A stretch of 64,000 nt of DNA from Capra hircus (lineage: Eukaryota > Chordata > Mammalia > Artiodactyla > Bovidae), in contig NC_030823.1 in the NCBI RefSeq assembly GCF_001704415.2, positions 72,726,458 to 72,790,457 of the forward strand. The letters run 5' to 3'. Shown piece by piece: positions 11,305-22,920 of the stretch. Made by a program: the position numbers and the translations under genes. Position 1 is the stretch's first letter, and each line of letters begins with the position of its first letter. The notes below the pieces were generated by a model. It was not told the DNA's origin and made no database searches. It saw only the letters and a program-made list of their open reading frames with translations.

Positions 11305-11583
11305 GGAGAAGGCAATGGCACCCCACTCCAGTACTCATGCCTGGAAAATCCCATGGACGGAGTAGCCTGGTAGGCTGCAGTCCATGGGGTCGCGAAGAGT
11401 CGGACATGACTGAGCAACTTCACTTTCACTTTTCACTTTCATGCATTGGAGAAGGAAATGGCAACCCACTCCAGTGTTCTTGCCTGGAGAATCCCAGGGA
11501 GGGGGCAGCCTGATGGGCTGCCTTCTATGGGGTCGCACAGAGTCGGACACGACTTAAGTGACTTAGCAGTAGCAGTAGCAGCA
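11305..11583 (+). mobile_element. Bov-A2 SINE, dimeric
   Basis: Two Bov-A monomers are in tandem. The first runs GGAGAAGGCAATGGCACCCC to CGGACATGACTGAGCAAC, then the linker TTTCACTTTTCACTTTCATGC, then the second from GGAGAAGGAAATGGCAACCC to GTCGGACACGAC, ending in an AGT/AGC tail. This is the diagnostic pecoran arrangement. Confidence 0.95.
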
Positions 11584-12369
11584 TTTTGGTATTTAAAAAT
11601 AGCTCATCCTCATCACTAGTTGTTATCGTGATATGACCTTAGTAGCATCACTGCTGTGATCTTTGCTTCCAAAATCTTTCTCTACTTGTTGGGTTCATTT
11701 TGGCCTCTTCTGGCTTGAAAGAACCTCCTTCAGAGCCTGTGAGATCTGTAATCTTCATTTCTTTACCTAGGAAGTTCATGCAGTTTCTTTTTTTCAGAAC
11801 CGATTATATTCTGGCAGCTACCTTCCAATGGCCTCTGCAGTTGAAGGTGATTAATTTCTGAAATCAAGAGGCTCAAAGATTTAGGTCTAATGTGATGTGG
11901 TCACCGTAGGAAAAGGACCAGGAGCTGGAGGGTTTTTGCCGAGTATCTCAAAACTGAGTGAAAAATTAGAATTTCTGCCAAGAGTCTCCATGTCGGGTCG
12001 AAGAAGTGTTTTACTGAATACCTGGACATGTGATGAACCATAATTTGAAGAATGTCTGAAAGATGTTGCTCTCTGTTTAGGCAGTTTCCCCAGTCACTTT
12101 ATATGAGTAGGCTCTTGGTTTATATCACACTTTCCTAAACCTATTCTGCAGTGCAGGGGACATATCCCGGTTTTGGAGTCAGGGAGCTTGTTTTAAAACA
12201 TTTTTGTTTCTGCTAATAGTAGAATGATCTATGGTGAGTCATGCAGTGGCTCTGGGCTGACTTCTCACCTGGAAAGTAGAGGTGGATCTGGGTGATCACC
12301 AAGGAAGCTAAGTTGCTGGGTAGGCATCGTGTTTTACACTGATTGTCTCAGCATCAGAAATTCATAAAC
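11584..12369. other. Unique non-coding stretch
   Basis: No gene or repeat family is recognised. Confidence 0.45.
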
Positions 12370-12555
12370 TTTGTTAGGCTTCAGAATCATGGGGCCGCTT
12401 TATTCGAAAAGTAGGTTTCTGGGCTCACTCCAGCAGGTCGTGTGTGGTGGTGTCTGGGGAAGAAGCACTCCAGCAGACTGTATGCCTCATCAGTGCCTTA
12501 GGTGAGTCTGATGCCCAAAGGCCTTAGACCATGGTTTCAGAAGCACTGCTTCGGG
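12370..12555 (+). mobile_element. MER5-like hAT DNA transposon remnant
   Basis: GCTTCAGAATCATGGGGCC, AGTAGGTTTCTGGGCTCAC, TCCAGCAGGTCGTG, AGGTGAGTCTGATGCCC and GGTTTCAGAAGCACTGCT follow the order of the MER5A consensus. Its end resembles the usual GAGAACCACTG terminus. It is a non-autonomous, long-dead element. Confidence 0.65.
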
Positions 12556-13559
12556 AGGTGTCATTTCAGAGCTGCAGGGAACCTCTCTTCCCTGTTTGGG
12601 GCACCAAGGGAAGACTTCTCACTGGGCTTGAAGCCCAAATGTCTTCAGTAAGAATACAATCATACCAAAGTGAAAATGATAGATGTGAGTCTTTTCTAGA
12701 AGTAGGTCTTGACGGGAGTCTGGAGTAGGAGGCGTGAGGCTGCTGAAAGACTTAGGGGGACACCAAGGATGGGTAAAGGGTGAGCCTGACTGGATAACTC
12801 CAAGGTGAATTGCACCGACTTAAACATTTTGTTGCTAGCTCTCTTCTGAGATATAGACATCGAGTTGGGTAGAAGTGGGAGATGGGGAAATGAGCTAAGT
12901 AGAGTGGCTGGACTAATGTATCCAAAAATAAAAGCTTGGGGGGATTTTCTGAAAGACATACAGGTGAGAAGTGCCTAAGAGATGACTTGTGCCAGCAAGT
13001 AACCTGTGATGGCTGGCTGTGCCCTGAAGACCCAGGCAGAGTCATTTGATAAGATGACATCTGTGGGGTGAGGATAACCATTAGCTTGAAGTAGACAGAG
13101 TGTGTGTGCTGGTGCATGTGTGTGTGTGTGCGTGTGTGTGCGCACGCATGTGTGCAGTATAGGAGAGGTGAAGAGAGAAGAGTCCTGTATAAGTCCTGCA
13201 GGACAGGGAGGACAGCTAAGCAATTCAATAACTCTGCCCTAGTTTCAGCTCTGTAGGTGCAAGGGCAAGGCACTGAAATGAGCCTTCAATCCAGTTTATT
13301 TGTTGCTATCTAAATTCCAATTTATTTTTTTTGTCAAGTTGGCCCATTTGCATGCAAGGCACCTAGCTCTAATCTACTCTGATAATGACTTGGGTAAGCA
13401 GGTTGAAAATTTCTTACTCTTCCCTGAAGGCTCACAATGTGAAAGGAAGGATAGTAAAGCAACCTTTCCATGATTAAACAAGAAATAAAATTACATCGTG
13501 GTGTTTTTATTCTTCTCATTTTTACCCCCATCTCTCACAACTTTAGATGCTGAACTAGG
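12556..13559. other. Non-coding stretch with a GT microsatellite
   Basis: No gene is recognised. The 173-codon minus-strand ORF at 12752-13273 runs through the GT tract (giving a Thr-His-rich stretch), is overlapped by other ORFs and has no domain. Confidence 0.5.
13101..13156. repeat. GT-rich microsatellite
   Basis: Interrupted alternating TG/CG dinucleotides, including TGTGTGTGTGCGTGTGTGTG and CGCACGCATGTG. The alternating purine-pyrimidine pattern could favour Z-DNA. Confidence 0.85.
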
Positions 13560-14164
13560 CTTGGCAAGGACATGGACTCAAGGAGATGGGTGCCTTGTTT
13601 CTTGGGATTAAAGCTCTTGTTTATCATGAAGCCTTAGTAATACTGCCCAGCCAATTTCTGCATTAAACAAACACAAACTGAATGAGAACCTAATTTAATC
13701 TCCACATGGCCAACATCCATTAATAACCTAGATTTCGCCAAACCTAAATCTTATAGACAGCTTATTCATCTTTTTTCTTTAAATGTTTGATTCTTCTCTA
13801 AGATTTATTCTCAGGTACTTAATTCTTACATGGCTGACATTATACATTCTCTGGGTAAAAATTCAACAACTCGCTTTTCAATTCCAATCCATTTCATTTG
13901 GTTCTGTTCCATACTGTTCCATTCTCCTTGTTTCATTCTAGAAATCTCTGGGGTCATATCTCAAGCTTAATTCCTCTTTTTGAATGCCTGGATCAATTAG
14001 CAAGACGTCATTTCAATGCTGTGGGATAAATCCCTGCAAGAATTGAATCCTTGAACCAGCCCACTATCAATCCCCTCTCCTAGTCCTGCCAGACACTTGA
14101 GTCAAGGGGTCTAAGTTCACCTAAGAGGCCAGGATCTGCAAATAAGTCAGAAAGAGAAAAACAA
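13560..14164. other. Unique non-coding stretch, AT-rich
   Basis: No repeat is recognised. AACCTAATTTAATCTCC and TCCATTAATAACC (13690-13735) give a conserved-element texture, but motif support is thin. No ORF is present. Confidence 0.35.
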
Positions 14165-14525
14165 GCATTGGATATTAACACATATATGTGAAATCTAGAA
14201 AAATGGAACAGATGAACCTATTTGCAAAGCAGAAACAGAGACACAGAAGTAGAGAACAAACATAGAGACACCAACGGGGGTGGAGAAGGGAGGGGGGAGA
14301 ACTGGGAGACCGGCACTGACCATCTCCTTAGTTAAGACAAATAACTAACGAGAACCTGCTGGACAGCGCCAGGAACTCAGGGCCCTGTGGTGACCTCAAT
14401 GGAAAGGAAATCCCAAACAGACAGAATATATGTGCATGCATACACAACTGAGGCACTTTTCTGTACAGCAGAAACTAACACAACACTGTAAAGCAACTAC
14501 ACGTCAATAAATTCTTTTTTAAAAA
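14165..14525 (+). mobile_element. L1 LINE 3'-UTR fragment
   Basis: ATATGTGAAATCTAGAAAA, CAAAGCAGAAACAGAGACAC, GGGTGGAGAAGGGAGGGGGG, TAACTAACGAGAACCTGCTGG, then a 3' end with CACTGTAAAGCAACTACACG and TCAATAAATTC plus an A-rich tail. The 3' terminus is preserved. Confidence 0.88.
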
Positions 14526-14930
14526 AGAGACCAGGATCTAGATGAAAGACCAGACAGTGCCGGAGCATCTCTGAAAAGCAATCAATAGTAAGGAGAGTCG
14601 GTCCGATGGAAACTGTGAACAGGTGAAATTCATGTAGTCTCCCTTTCTCTCGGTATTTTCTTCCCTCGGTCATCTCCTTATTAACGTCCCCCTTTTCTTT
14701 TCCAGCCCCAGGGCACTCCTGCGACTTTCCTGTTATCCTGAACACCCCTCTACTGCACTACAAGGGATGCCTCCCTCCCCCTCCCCATCCAAACAGAGCC
14801 GCAGATCCCAACTCTCTACTCAGTTTGATAAACACTAGTTAACTGATAACCAATCAAAACTGTACTGAAGAATGGAAGGTTATTTTGCTATCCTCTTTTG
14901 TGAGTTTTTGAATTTTAAAAGGTGACTTCA
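14526..14930. other. Unique non-coding stretch
   Basis: Nothing is recognised beyond an 82-codon minus ORF without a domain. Confidence 0.45.
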
Positions 14931-14934
14931 GAAA

Positions 14935-15745
14935 TGACTTAACCCAGACTGTGAGGATGTGGGGAAAAGGGAACACATGTGTCCTCTTGGTGGCAATGTA
15001 AATGGCTGCAGCCACTACGGAAAATAGTGTGAAGATACCTTCAAAAATTAAAAACAAAGCTACCATATGAGTCAGCAGTCTCACTTCTGGGTTTATCCAA
15101 AGGAAAGGAAAACGGAATCTTGAAGAGATATAAGCACCCCTGTGTTCACGGCAGCATTATTCTCAAAAGCCGTCGTACGGAGAATACAACCTAGGCGCCC
15201 ATCAACAGGTGAATGGATAAAAATGTGGTGTACATATGTATAGCTCTGCCATAAAAAAAGAAGATTCTGACTTTTGCAAAATCATGGATGAAACTTGAAG
15301 GCATTGTGCTAAGTGAAATAAGTCAGACAGAGAAAGAAAAATGCTGTATGATCTCACTTTTAAGTGGAATCTGAAAAGATGAACTCATAGAAACAGAACG
15401 TAGAATGGTGTTTGCCAGGGCCGGAGGGTGGCCTAAATGGGGAGATGTTAAGGTTGCAAACGTCCAGTTATAAGACAAAGAGGTTCTGGGGATCCAAAGC
15501 ACAGCATGGTGACGGTAGATAGTAATGCCGCATTATGTACTTGAAAGCTGCCGGGAGAGTAGATCTTAAATGTTTTCAACACAAAAAGACATGGTAATTA
15601 TATGATGTGATGGAAGTGTTAGCTAATGCCATGGTGTTCCTTCTTTTTTTTTGCAATATGTAAGTGTGTCAAATCAACATGTTGTGCACCTTTGAATTGC
15701 ACACTGTTACGTGTCAATTATATCGCAAAAAGTTGGAAAAGGGTG
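14935..15745 (+). mobile_element. Old L1 (L1M-type) 3' region
   Basis: GTGAGGATGTGGGGAAAAGG, TGGTGGCAATGTAAATGGC, TCACTTCTGGGTTTATCC, CAACAGGTGAATGGATAAA, CTAAGTGAAATAAGTCAGAC and the terminal CACCTTTGAATTGCACACTG are ordered as in an L1 3' end. All reading frames are broken. Confidence 0.88.
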
Positions 15746-16020
15746 CTACTTGTTTGCTTAAAAAAGACAGAAAGGATTTCCTACAGGAATGAATCTTCTT
15801 GGTAAAATTCTAGGCACCTCGGTAGAAAATTTTTGAGCTAATGTCTGTCCCTATTGTTCAAACACTAGTAAGTATTATCATTTTCTATCTTATCCCTGGA
15901 TGAAGTCATTTCTGCCAGCTGGAATGACTTCATTTTGAGATAAAAATAGAAACTTGGTGTATTTGAACAACACGCTAGTGGTAGAGTAGTGTTGGAACAA
16001 GAGGGACAGACATTAAGCTG
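15746..16020. other. Short unique stretch
   Basis: No gene or repeat family is recognised. Confidence 0.4.
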
Positions 16021-16155
16021 AGGGCTTCCCTGGTGGCTCAGATGGTAAAGAATCTGCCTGCAATGCAGGAGACCGGGCTTTGATCCCTGGGCTAGGAAGA
16101 TCCGCTGGAGAAGGGAATGGCTATCCACCCCAGTATTCTTACCTGGAGAATCCCA
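16021..16155 (+). mobile_element. Bov-tA SINE, 3'-truncated
   Basis: The head GGGCTTCCCTGGTGGCTCAG is intact, but the element stops after CTTACCTGGAGAATCCCATAG, so the BovB-related tail is missing. Loss was by later deletion or early priming. Confidence 0.92.
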
Positions 16156-16861
16156 TAGAATTTTAGCTAGAAATGCTAGCTGAGTAATTGCTCACTTCAT
16201 TTATGTGTCTACACAATTGATTCTTTCCTTTAACAGGTATTTACTGAACACCTACTATATTTCAGGCTGTGTGAGGTGCCTTGAATACAAATGATGAATA
16301 AACCAGTTTTCCATGGAGTGAAATCTGAGCAGTCAGAGGTCACTTCCTGACTTCTTCTAGGCTAGGATATTTGCCAAACCCATTCCATCCATCAGAAAAA
16401 TAAAAAAGGCATAGACAAGATGTAACACACACTTGAACTTAATCCTTGCCGCTCTCTCACTGTGGCTCAAGAAGAACGGGTTTGGGAAAGCAAGATAAAT
16501 ACTTGTGTCAGAGGAAGCTGGCTGCCAAGCCCATTTAAAAATCAAATTGCCAGTTTAATAGTATGCATCGTGTCCATATCAAATGATGACGTTATTGGCA
16601 GAGACGAGGAGGTGACACCATTTTGAGTGCTTAAACCGAAGTAACAATGGATGAAGCTGTCTGCAACGGATTGCAAAGCCATTCTGCCATCTGGCACTCT
16701 CGCTGTCCATCCTGGGGGGAATGGGAAACAGAGGGCTTCCAGAGGGTGAACGGTGACCAGCTGCCTCCCTGAGAGGGCACCCTGAGCGGGGCCTGTCCCC
16801 CCACCTGACATTCCACCCACTGTGAGTCCACAAAGGAATGCCGTTCTAGGTAGCAGTCTTA
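16156..16861. other. Non-coding stretch with old-repeat remnant
   Basis: Bases 16225-16300 (CAGGTATTTACTGAACACC, CTACTATATTTCAGGC) resemble an old L2/MIR-type segment in reverse orientation. The rest is unique. Minus-strand ORFs of 62-92 codons at 16357-16833 overlap in three frames and look like chance. Confidence 0.4.
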
Positions 16862-17074
16862 CAGCAAGTGAGCAAGTGAAGTCACTCAGTCGTGTCTGAC
16901 TTTTTGTGACCCCATGGACTGTAGCCTCCCAGGCTCCTCAGTCCGTGGAATTTTCCAGGCAAGAGTACTGGAGTGGGTTGCCATTTCCTTCTCCAGGGGA
17001 TCTTCCCGACCCAGGGATTGAACCGGGGTCTCCCGCATTGCAGGCAGACGCTTTCCCCTCTGAGCCACCAGGGC
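16862..17074 (-). mobile_element. Bov-tA SINE with 10-bp TSD
   Basis: The reverse-complement SINE runs from CACTCAGTCGTGTCTGAC to the tRNA head CTCTGAGCCACCAGGGC. It is flanked by identical AGCAGTCTTA copies (16852-16861 and 17075-17084). It appears full length, with a readable B-box complement (GGGATTGAACCGG). Confidence 0.94.
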
Positions 17075-17084
17075 AGCAGTCTTA

Positions 17085-18219
17085 TAAACATACTGCAAAT
17101 ACAGGGCATGTTTACTGAAGAGAACACAGCAGCACACAAGCAAAAAAAATAAATACATAAAAATAAAAATCTTTCATGAAGCCCGGAGATAGCTAACATT
17201 GATATTTCAGTGTAGAGCTTTCCAATCTTTTAAAACTTCTGTATTCACGTGAGTGTGTGTCTTCAAAGTAAAGCTGAGATCAAACTGTAGTTATTTACAC
17301 TTAACACAGGGCGGGCTTCACGAGCACACAGCCTGTGCTTGGTTTGATGCTCTGCTGTTGCCATCGTGAAATTCATCATCATTTAATCTTTGAAACTGTG
17401 TTCTGTGAGTGAAGTCCTGTGGGGTGTGTGTGAGCAGAGAACATTCAGGCGGCAGGGTGACTTGTTCTCACTGCCCTGGTTGCAGAGTGTTCGCTCTGCT
17501 CCGTGAGCACAGGATGGCAGTGGGTCCGCACCTCGTGGGACTTTTGTGAGATGGAAGCATGGACCATGTTAAGCATATTGCATCTGTGAACCAGTAGGAA
17601 TAGTGACAGTTGAGAAAGGTCATGCTTTCCATTTGAATCAGAACTCACCTCTAACTTGGAAGGCAATGACCTTCTAAGAAAGGTGAATGACCTAGAAACG
17701 CTATTATATCCTTAGTCATATGCAGCTTCCATCCGCTGGCCAATCCCTGATGCCAGAATGAATGAAAACCAAAACAGGGCAATCCATTGTTCTTTCTCCT
17801 CTCGGCCCTTCCTTACTCACCAGCGAGCTGAAAGTAGAGAAGGTGGGTAGGCTGTGCGTGTGCCGAGAACTGAAATAAACCCGAGTGAGATCACTTTGTG
17901 CAGCACTGTCACACTTCTGGCAAGAAAGAAACCCCCATGTGTATAACCTTTGGAATATAGATTGTACGGTTTTGGTAATTCTGCAAGTGAGTTAAACAGT
18001 TTTATTATTATCATTTTAAACTTGCATTGTGTAATGGACAGATGAATGGTGAGATTTATGCTAATAATTTAGATTTTTAATTTTTCTTTTAGAACAACAT
18101 TAAATAGCAGAAAAAAAAATGCCATGTCAAGTCAAGCAAGAGACCATAGCACAAAGAAAAGGTACTTTTATCCTGCTTATTGGCTGCACGTTTTTATTCC
18201 TCTAGGCTGTGCAAATTAT
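17085..18219. other. Non-coding stretch
   Basis: No gene is recognised. It may contain decayed L1 sequence around 17170-17330, but I cannot align it with confidence. Confidence 0.4.
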
Positions 18220-18600
18220 GTATCCAGCCCTGACTAAGCCATATACTATGACTTTTTTTCAAGTCATTAAATATGATTTAAAAGATTATTACTAACAGCT
18301 GCATAGTAAATAGTTTCAATTGATGAATTTATTTAACTTCTCTCTTATTATTCTGAGGATCTTTAGATGCATACAATGTGTTTACAATTAGTTGATTATT
18401 ATGGTGTGATGAAAATCTCTGTACATAAATCTTTATGGTTTTTTCCTTAAGGAAATTACAAGAAAGAGTTGCTCAGTTAAACAATGTGCATGTTCACGAG
18501 TCACTATAGAGACACACTGCTCTTCAGAAAGTGGTGATTTACAATTTTCACCTTAATACTGCAACCTCAATCTGTATTAGGAAGGTACTGGGCCAGTGAT
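18220..18600 (-). mobile_element. Old L1 (L1M-type) fragment
   Basis: AACAGCTGCATAGTAAATAG, CTCTGTACATAAATCTTTATG, TTTTTTCCTTAAGGAAATTAC and AGAAAGTGGTGATTTACAA follow the antisense order of old L1 3' sequences. It is strongly diverged. Confidence 0.6.
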
Positions 18601-18737
18601 GAGCGAGATGGGACTTGCCTTCCTGCTACCTAAAGCCAAAGAGATGAGCTAGACACTCAACACTCACACACTGATATATATGTATTTACAAACCATGATG
18701 AGTCCTATGAAGGAAAAAATTGAAGCGTTTTTTGTTT

Positions 18738-18815
18738 TGTTGTGGGTTTTTTTGTTTTTTGTTTTTTTGGCTGCTATACTCTGCAGTTCCTGGCATCTCA
18801 GGTCCCTGACCAGGT
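18738..18815 (-). mobile_element. Truncated CHR-2-type SINE
   Basis: A T/G-rich start is followed by TTTTTGGCTGCTATACTCTG and GGCATCTCAGGTCCCTGACC, the antisense tail side of a CHR-2 SINE. The tRNA head is missing. Confidence 0.5.
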
Positions 18816-20036
18816 AATGTATTTATTATAGTAAATCCTTCCCATTTTAATCTGATCAAAAACACATACTTAGTGTTTCATTATATATTTTGCACTGGGT
18901 TTATATTTGCCACTTGACTTTTCAACACCAAGAACATTTATTTAGTGTCTCTGACACTAAGCATTTGTGAGTTATTACGAGGATACAAATATAACTAAGA
19001 TAGACTTTCAGCTCTCAAGACACATGTGCTACAGTGTCAAGAAGTCACTGATTAGAGCTGGATCCCAAATAATGTGAGCAAATAGCAAATGAAAAAACAA
19101 AATAACACTGGAGCAGTAATTAACTGTTAGGAGTGAGAACCCACAAAGGAGGGGGGATTGGAGCTCTGAAGGCTGAAGGGGGTTTCAGATGGTAAAAGTG
19201 GGGAGACAAATGGACCTGGTGGCAAGAAAAGCAACATAAACTGAGAAAGGACTCAGCGATTTGCAGGCAGTGGTTTCTATTTCTCCTAGAGGAACCCCCA
19301 CACCCCACCCTGTCCCTGAGCTTAGAACAATGCTTGACACCCTAATTCTGCTTTGGTTGACTCTAATCTCTTTTTCTTATGAGAATATGGTGTTTCATCA
19401 CCCATATTGTAGATAAGAGATCTTATCTGACTGATCCTTTCCTCCCATTGTAGAAATAGAAATAATTAATTGCTTTCTCCTCTGCACTCTTACATTGCTT
19501 TATCTTTTATGCTATAATTGCCCTTGTCAAGCGCTGCTGGGGTTACATGCACGTACGTCCCTTTATCTACTTCTTTGACTACATTTTCTACATCTTTGGA
19601 TCTGCAGTGCCCAGAATGGTGCATTGTGAAAAAACAATAACACATGGCAGTGGAATCAAATTGAATGGAAGCCAGTAACTCCTGGCTCCAGTGCTGGCAG
19701 TTTGAGTGATCTGATGAAAAGTCCCAGACTATGTGCTGGGGAAGACTGGGAGCAGAGGAAGAAATTGAATTTGAATAATTGAATTTTAAGAAGGAGGCAT
19801 ATGCTTCTGCTATAACCTCCCCACACCAGACAGCGAAGCCCAGATGCAAGTCAGAATGCATTATGTATTTAATGTGTCTCATGGGGTTGGCATCTGAGAT
19901 AACAGGAAGAGAAGGCAGGGATTATAATCAAAGTGGCAACATCGGAAGACACGTAGCTGGTGGTGAAAGGTCAGGGCACCTCTTTAGATATTTAATCGAC
20001 CTTGCACCGGAGGAGTGGATTTGATTGAGGGCTGGG
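18816..20036. other. Unique non-coding stretch
   Basis: No repeat family is recognised. A 130-codon minus-strand ORF (19490-19882) shows no domain and overlaps a plus-strand ORF. Confidence 0.45.
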
Positions 20037-20057
20037 GGTGTGTGTATGTGTGTGTGT

Positions 20058-20092
<35 letters not shown>
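20037..20092. repeat. GT microsatellite
   Basis: An almost pure TG dinucleotide run, with two TA interruptions and an uninterrupted 3' part of over 25 bases. It is likely polymorphic. Confidence 0.95.
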
Positions 20093-20093
<1 letters not shown>

Positions 20094-20389
20094 TACTTTA
20101 CAGAGACAAGTAACGAAGTAGTAGGATCAAGATCTCTAGGGTGATGTTTCTTGGGGCTGCAGGAACCTCAGTTCTGAGTGTTAATGTTGATGCATGGGAC
20201 TTGAACCTGGGAAAAAGAAAAGGATTTTGCTTGGGAGACTGTGCACTGTCTCAGCATCTCCCGAAGTCAGGACAAGAGGAAGTGGGGTTTTATGGAACCA
20301 AGAGGGAATTAAGTCACTAGGAAGAGGGACTATCTCATAACTTTCATGTGCAAAAAAAGAAAAAAAAAAGTACCCTTTTTAGCCTTCTT
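20093..20389. other. Short unique stretch
   Basis: Nothing is recognised apart from an A-rich run at 20351-20369 just before a BovB insertion. Confidence 0.4.
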
Positions 20390-21372
20390 AGTGCATGTTC
20401 AGGAAGCAACAGTTAGAACTGGACATGGAACAACAGACTGGTTCCAAATAGGAAAAGGAGTATGTCAAGGCTATATCTTGTCACCCTGCTTATTTAACTT
20501 ATATGCAGAGTACATCATGAGAAATGCTGGACTGGAAGAAACACAAGCTGGAATGAAGATTGCCAGGAGAAATATCAATAACCTCAGATATGCAGATGAC
20601 ACCACCCTTATGGCAGAAAGTGAAGAGGAACTAAAAAGCCTCTTGATGAAAGTGAAAGTGAAGAGTGAAAAAGTTGGCTTAAAGTTCAACATTCAGAAAA
20701 CGAAGATCATGGCATCTGGTCCCATCACTTCATGGGAAATAGATGGGGAAACAGTGGAAACAGTGTCAGACTTTATTTGTTTGTGCTCCAAAATCACTGC
20801 AGATGGTGACGGCAGCCATGAATGAAATTAAAAGACACTTACTCCTTGGAAGGAAAGTTATGACCAACCTAGATAGCATATTCAAAAGCAGAGACGTTAT
20901 TTTGCCAATAAAGGTCCATCTAGTCAAGGCTATGGTTTTTCCAGTGTTCATGCATGGATGTGAGAGTTGGACTGTGAAGAAGGCTGAGTGCTGAAGGATT
21001 GATGCTTTTGAACTGTGGTGTTGGAGAAGACTCTTGAGAGTCCCTTGGACTGCAAGGAGATCCAACCAGTCCATTCTGAAGGAGATCAGCCCTGGGATTT
21101 CTTTGGAAGGAATGATGCTGAAGCTGAAACTCCAGTACTTTGGCCACCTCATGCTAAGAGTTGACTCACTGGAAAAGACTCTGATGCTGGGAGGGATTGG
21201 GGGCAGGAGGAGAAGGGGACGACAGAGGATGAGACGGCTGGATGGACGTGAGTCTGAGTGAACTTTGGGAGTTGGTGATAGACAGGGAGGCCTGGCGTGC
21301 TGCGATTCATGGGGTCGCAAAGAGTCAGACACGACTGAGCGACTGAACTGAACTGAGCTGAGTGCATGTTCA
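20390..21372 (+). mobile_element. BovB (RTE) LINE, 5'-truncated, with 12-bp TSD
   Basis: The element (20402-21360) carries the C-terminal part of the BovB reverse transcriptase region, the downstream region and the 3' terminus ending in GACTGAACTGAACTGAGC. Identical AGTGCATGTTCA copies flank it (20390-20401 and 21361-21372). It is 5'-truncated, as most LINE insertions are. BovB is known as a retrotransposon shared patchily between ruminants and squamates through horizontal transfer. This copy is dead because of a frameshift and stops. Confidence 0.96.
20403..20994 (+). pseudogene. BovB reverse-transcriptase fragment (decayed)
   Basis: This is part of the BovB polymerase ORF, not a host gene. 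The first frame (to 20825) contains the catalytic YADDTTLMAE motif, with YADD encoded at 20589-20600, preceded by a CQGYILSPCLFNLY segment that matches the reverse-transcriptase palm. A 4-base insertion at about 20818-20825 (CATGAATGAA where related copies have CATGAA) shifts the frame. The homologous protein resumes in another frame (HLLLGRKVMTNLDSI, then VHLVKAMVFPV) and ends at TGA 20992-20994. The methionine at 20346 lies outside the element and is not a real start. Confidence 0.93.
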
Positions 21373-22468
21373 ACATTTCCATTGAGGTCATCAGGGTCTA
21401 TATTTTTCAGTAAGAGAAATCGGAGGATCAAGGAGGTTGAATAACATGGTTTAAATCACACAACTCAGAAAAAAACAGGGCGGAAGCCTTGTTTTGAACA
21501 ATATTAAAACCTACGATTTCATCAATGTATTTTTGGCTCTTTAGGTTCTAAGATCTGAAAAAGATTAGGAACCTTTGTTGAGAGACCATCTAGCGTAGGT
21601 ATCTGAATGATAGAGGGAGGGAAATACAGGTGTTGCCATTGTTTCAGCTCCTTATCAGAAAGGGGCAGGCAGGTAGCCTGGATGAGTTCTGGATACTCCA
21701 TCTAGATCCACAGCATCCTTAAAAATAAACCCTTCCCTCCTTGTGATGCCCATGGTTCCAGGAGAGCTGTGATTTGGATCTAAAGAACTTAGCCCTGCCC
21801 TCCAAGCTCCAAGTAGAAGGGAGATGAGAAGAGAGGGGGTGAGGGGAGGTGGGAACTCCTGGATGTGAAAGGCTGATGAAATATAGTTATAGCACATCCC
21901 AAATGGGAGAGGATCTTCACCATCTTGTAACGCAATGCTTTCGTTTTACAGATCAGGAAACTAGAGCACAGGGATTGGCTCCAGGATATTTATTTTTAAA
22001 AGATAGATTTATCCTTGTGGTCCTTCTAGAACCTTTTCCAGCACCTTCTAAGCTTTCTGGACATTTCTACTGCCCTATGAGCATAAGACCTTTATCATTT
22101 TATATGACCTTTCTCTCAAACAGTTCTCAAATACAAGACACTTGATAAGCTCTTCACATATTACCCTTGTTAGATGTGCTGCATTTTAAAAAAAATCTAA
22201 GTATTCTCCATTGATTGAAAAAAAATTCTCATGATGAATATTTTATGACAACAAAATTAATAGAAGAAAAATCATTTTTTTCTTTCATCCAGAGACAACT
22301 ATTCTTAATATTTTAGTGATAGTTTCCTTCAAGTCCCTTTCTTAACATATTTTTTTTCATGTTCTTCTTTTATGAAGATATTTGAATAGGAGAGTTTGGA
22401 GCTGAATTTTAGGCCTGTTGAATGAGTGTTTGGCCCTGTGTATTTATATGCTGTGTATGTGATTTTGT
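21373..22468. other. Unique non-coding stretch
   Basis: No gene or family-level repeat is recognised. ORFs of 80-98 codons at 21655-22145 have no domain. Confidence 0.45.
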
Positions 22469-22508
22469 TGTGTGTGTATGCTTGTGTGTGTGTGTGTGTG
22501 TGTGTGTA
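22469..22508. repeat. GT microsatellite
   Basis: TGTGTGTATGCTTGTGTG followed by an uninterrupted TG run to GTGTGTAGG. Confidence 0.9.
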
Positions 22509-22612
22509 GGGGTGGGAGAGGCAGAGGGGAGGTAAGATTTGGGAGGAGAGGGAGGGAGCTCAGAGCCCAGCACTCTGGAAGTCCCACGCAGGTGGGGCTG
22601 CTGCAGCTCCAT

Positions 22613-22668
22613 CCCCCCGCCCCCCGGCCCCCCACCCCCACCTGCCACTTCCCCCCCCCCCGCCCCCC
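22613..22668 (-). repeat. C-rich tract, G-quadruplex potential on minus strand
   Basis: Tracts of C6, C6, C6, C5, C11 and C6, with short spacers, give at least six G-runs of five or more on the minus strand. This far exceeds the G3+N1-7 quadruplex pattern. It lies just upstream of the CpG-rich block. Confidence 0.85.
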
Positions 22669-22920
22669 AACAAGAGACTGGGGCTGAGCACTCTTCTGGG
22701 AGGGGGAGTGCCCCAGCATCACTCAGCTTAACCTGTGTCCTCCGACCGCCACTCAGATGTGAATGGCCTGATCAAACGATGGCTGGAGAACCGTGACGTC
22801 TGCTTCTGTTGTCTGCACTCATGAAAAACTGCTCAAACAGGGCAAGTGTGAAACAGGGGGTGAGAACCGCCCTGGAGAAGCAGGCTCCTTTGGGAGCCCA
22901 TCAGGGCCCTCCTGTCAGTG

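Noticed and set aside
12752..13273. 173-codon minus-strand ORF
   Set aside because: It runs through a GT microsatellite (His/Thr-rich peptide), overlaps other ORFs and shows no recognisable domain.
19490..19882. 130-codon minus-strand ORF in unique DNA
   Set aside because: No domain, no start context, overlapped by a plus-strand ORF. The length is within chance for 64 kb and six frames.
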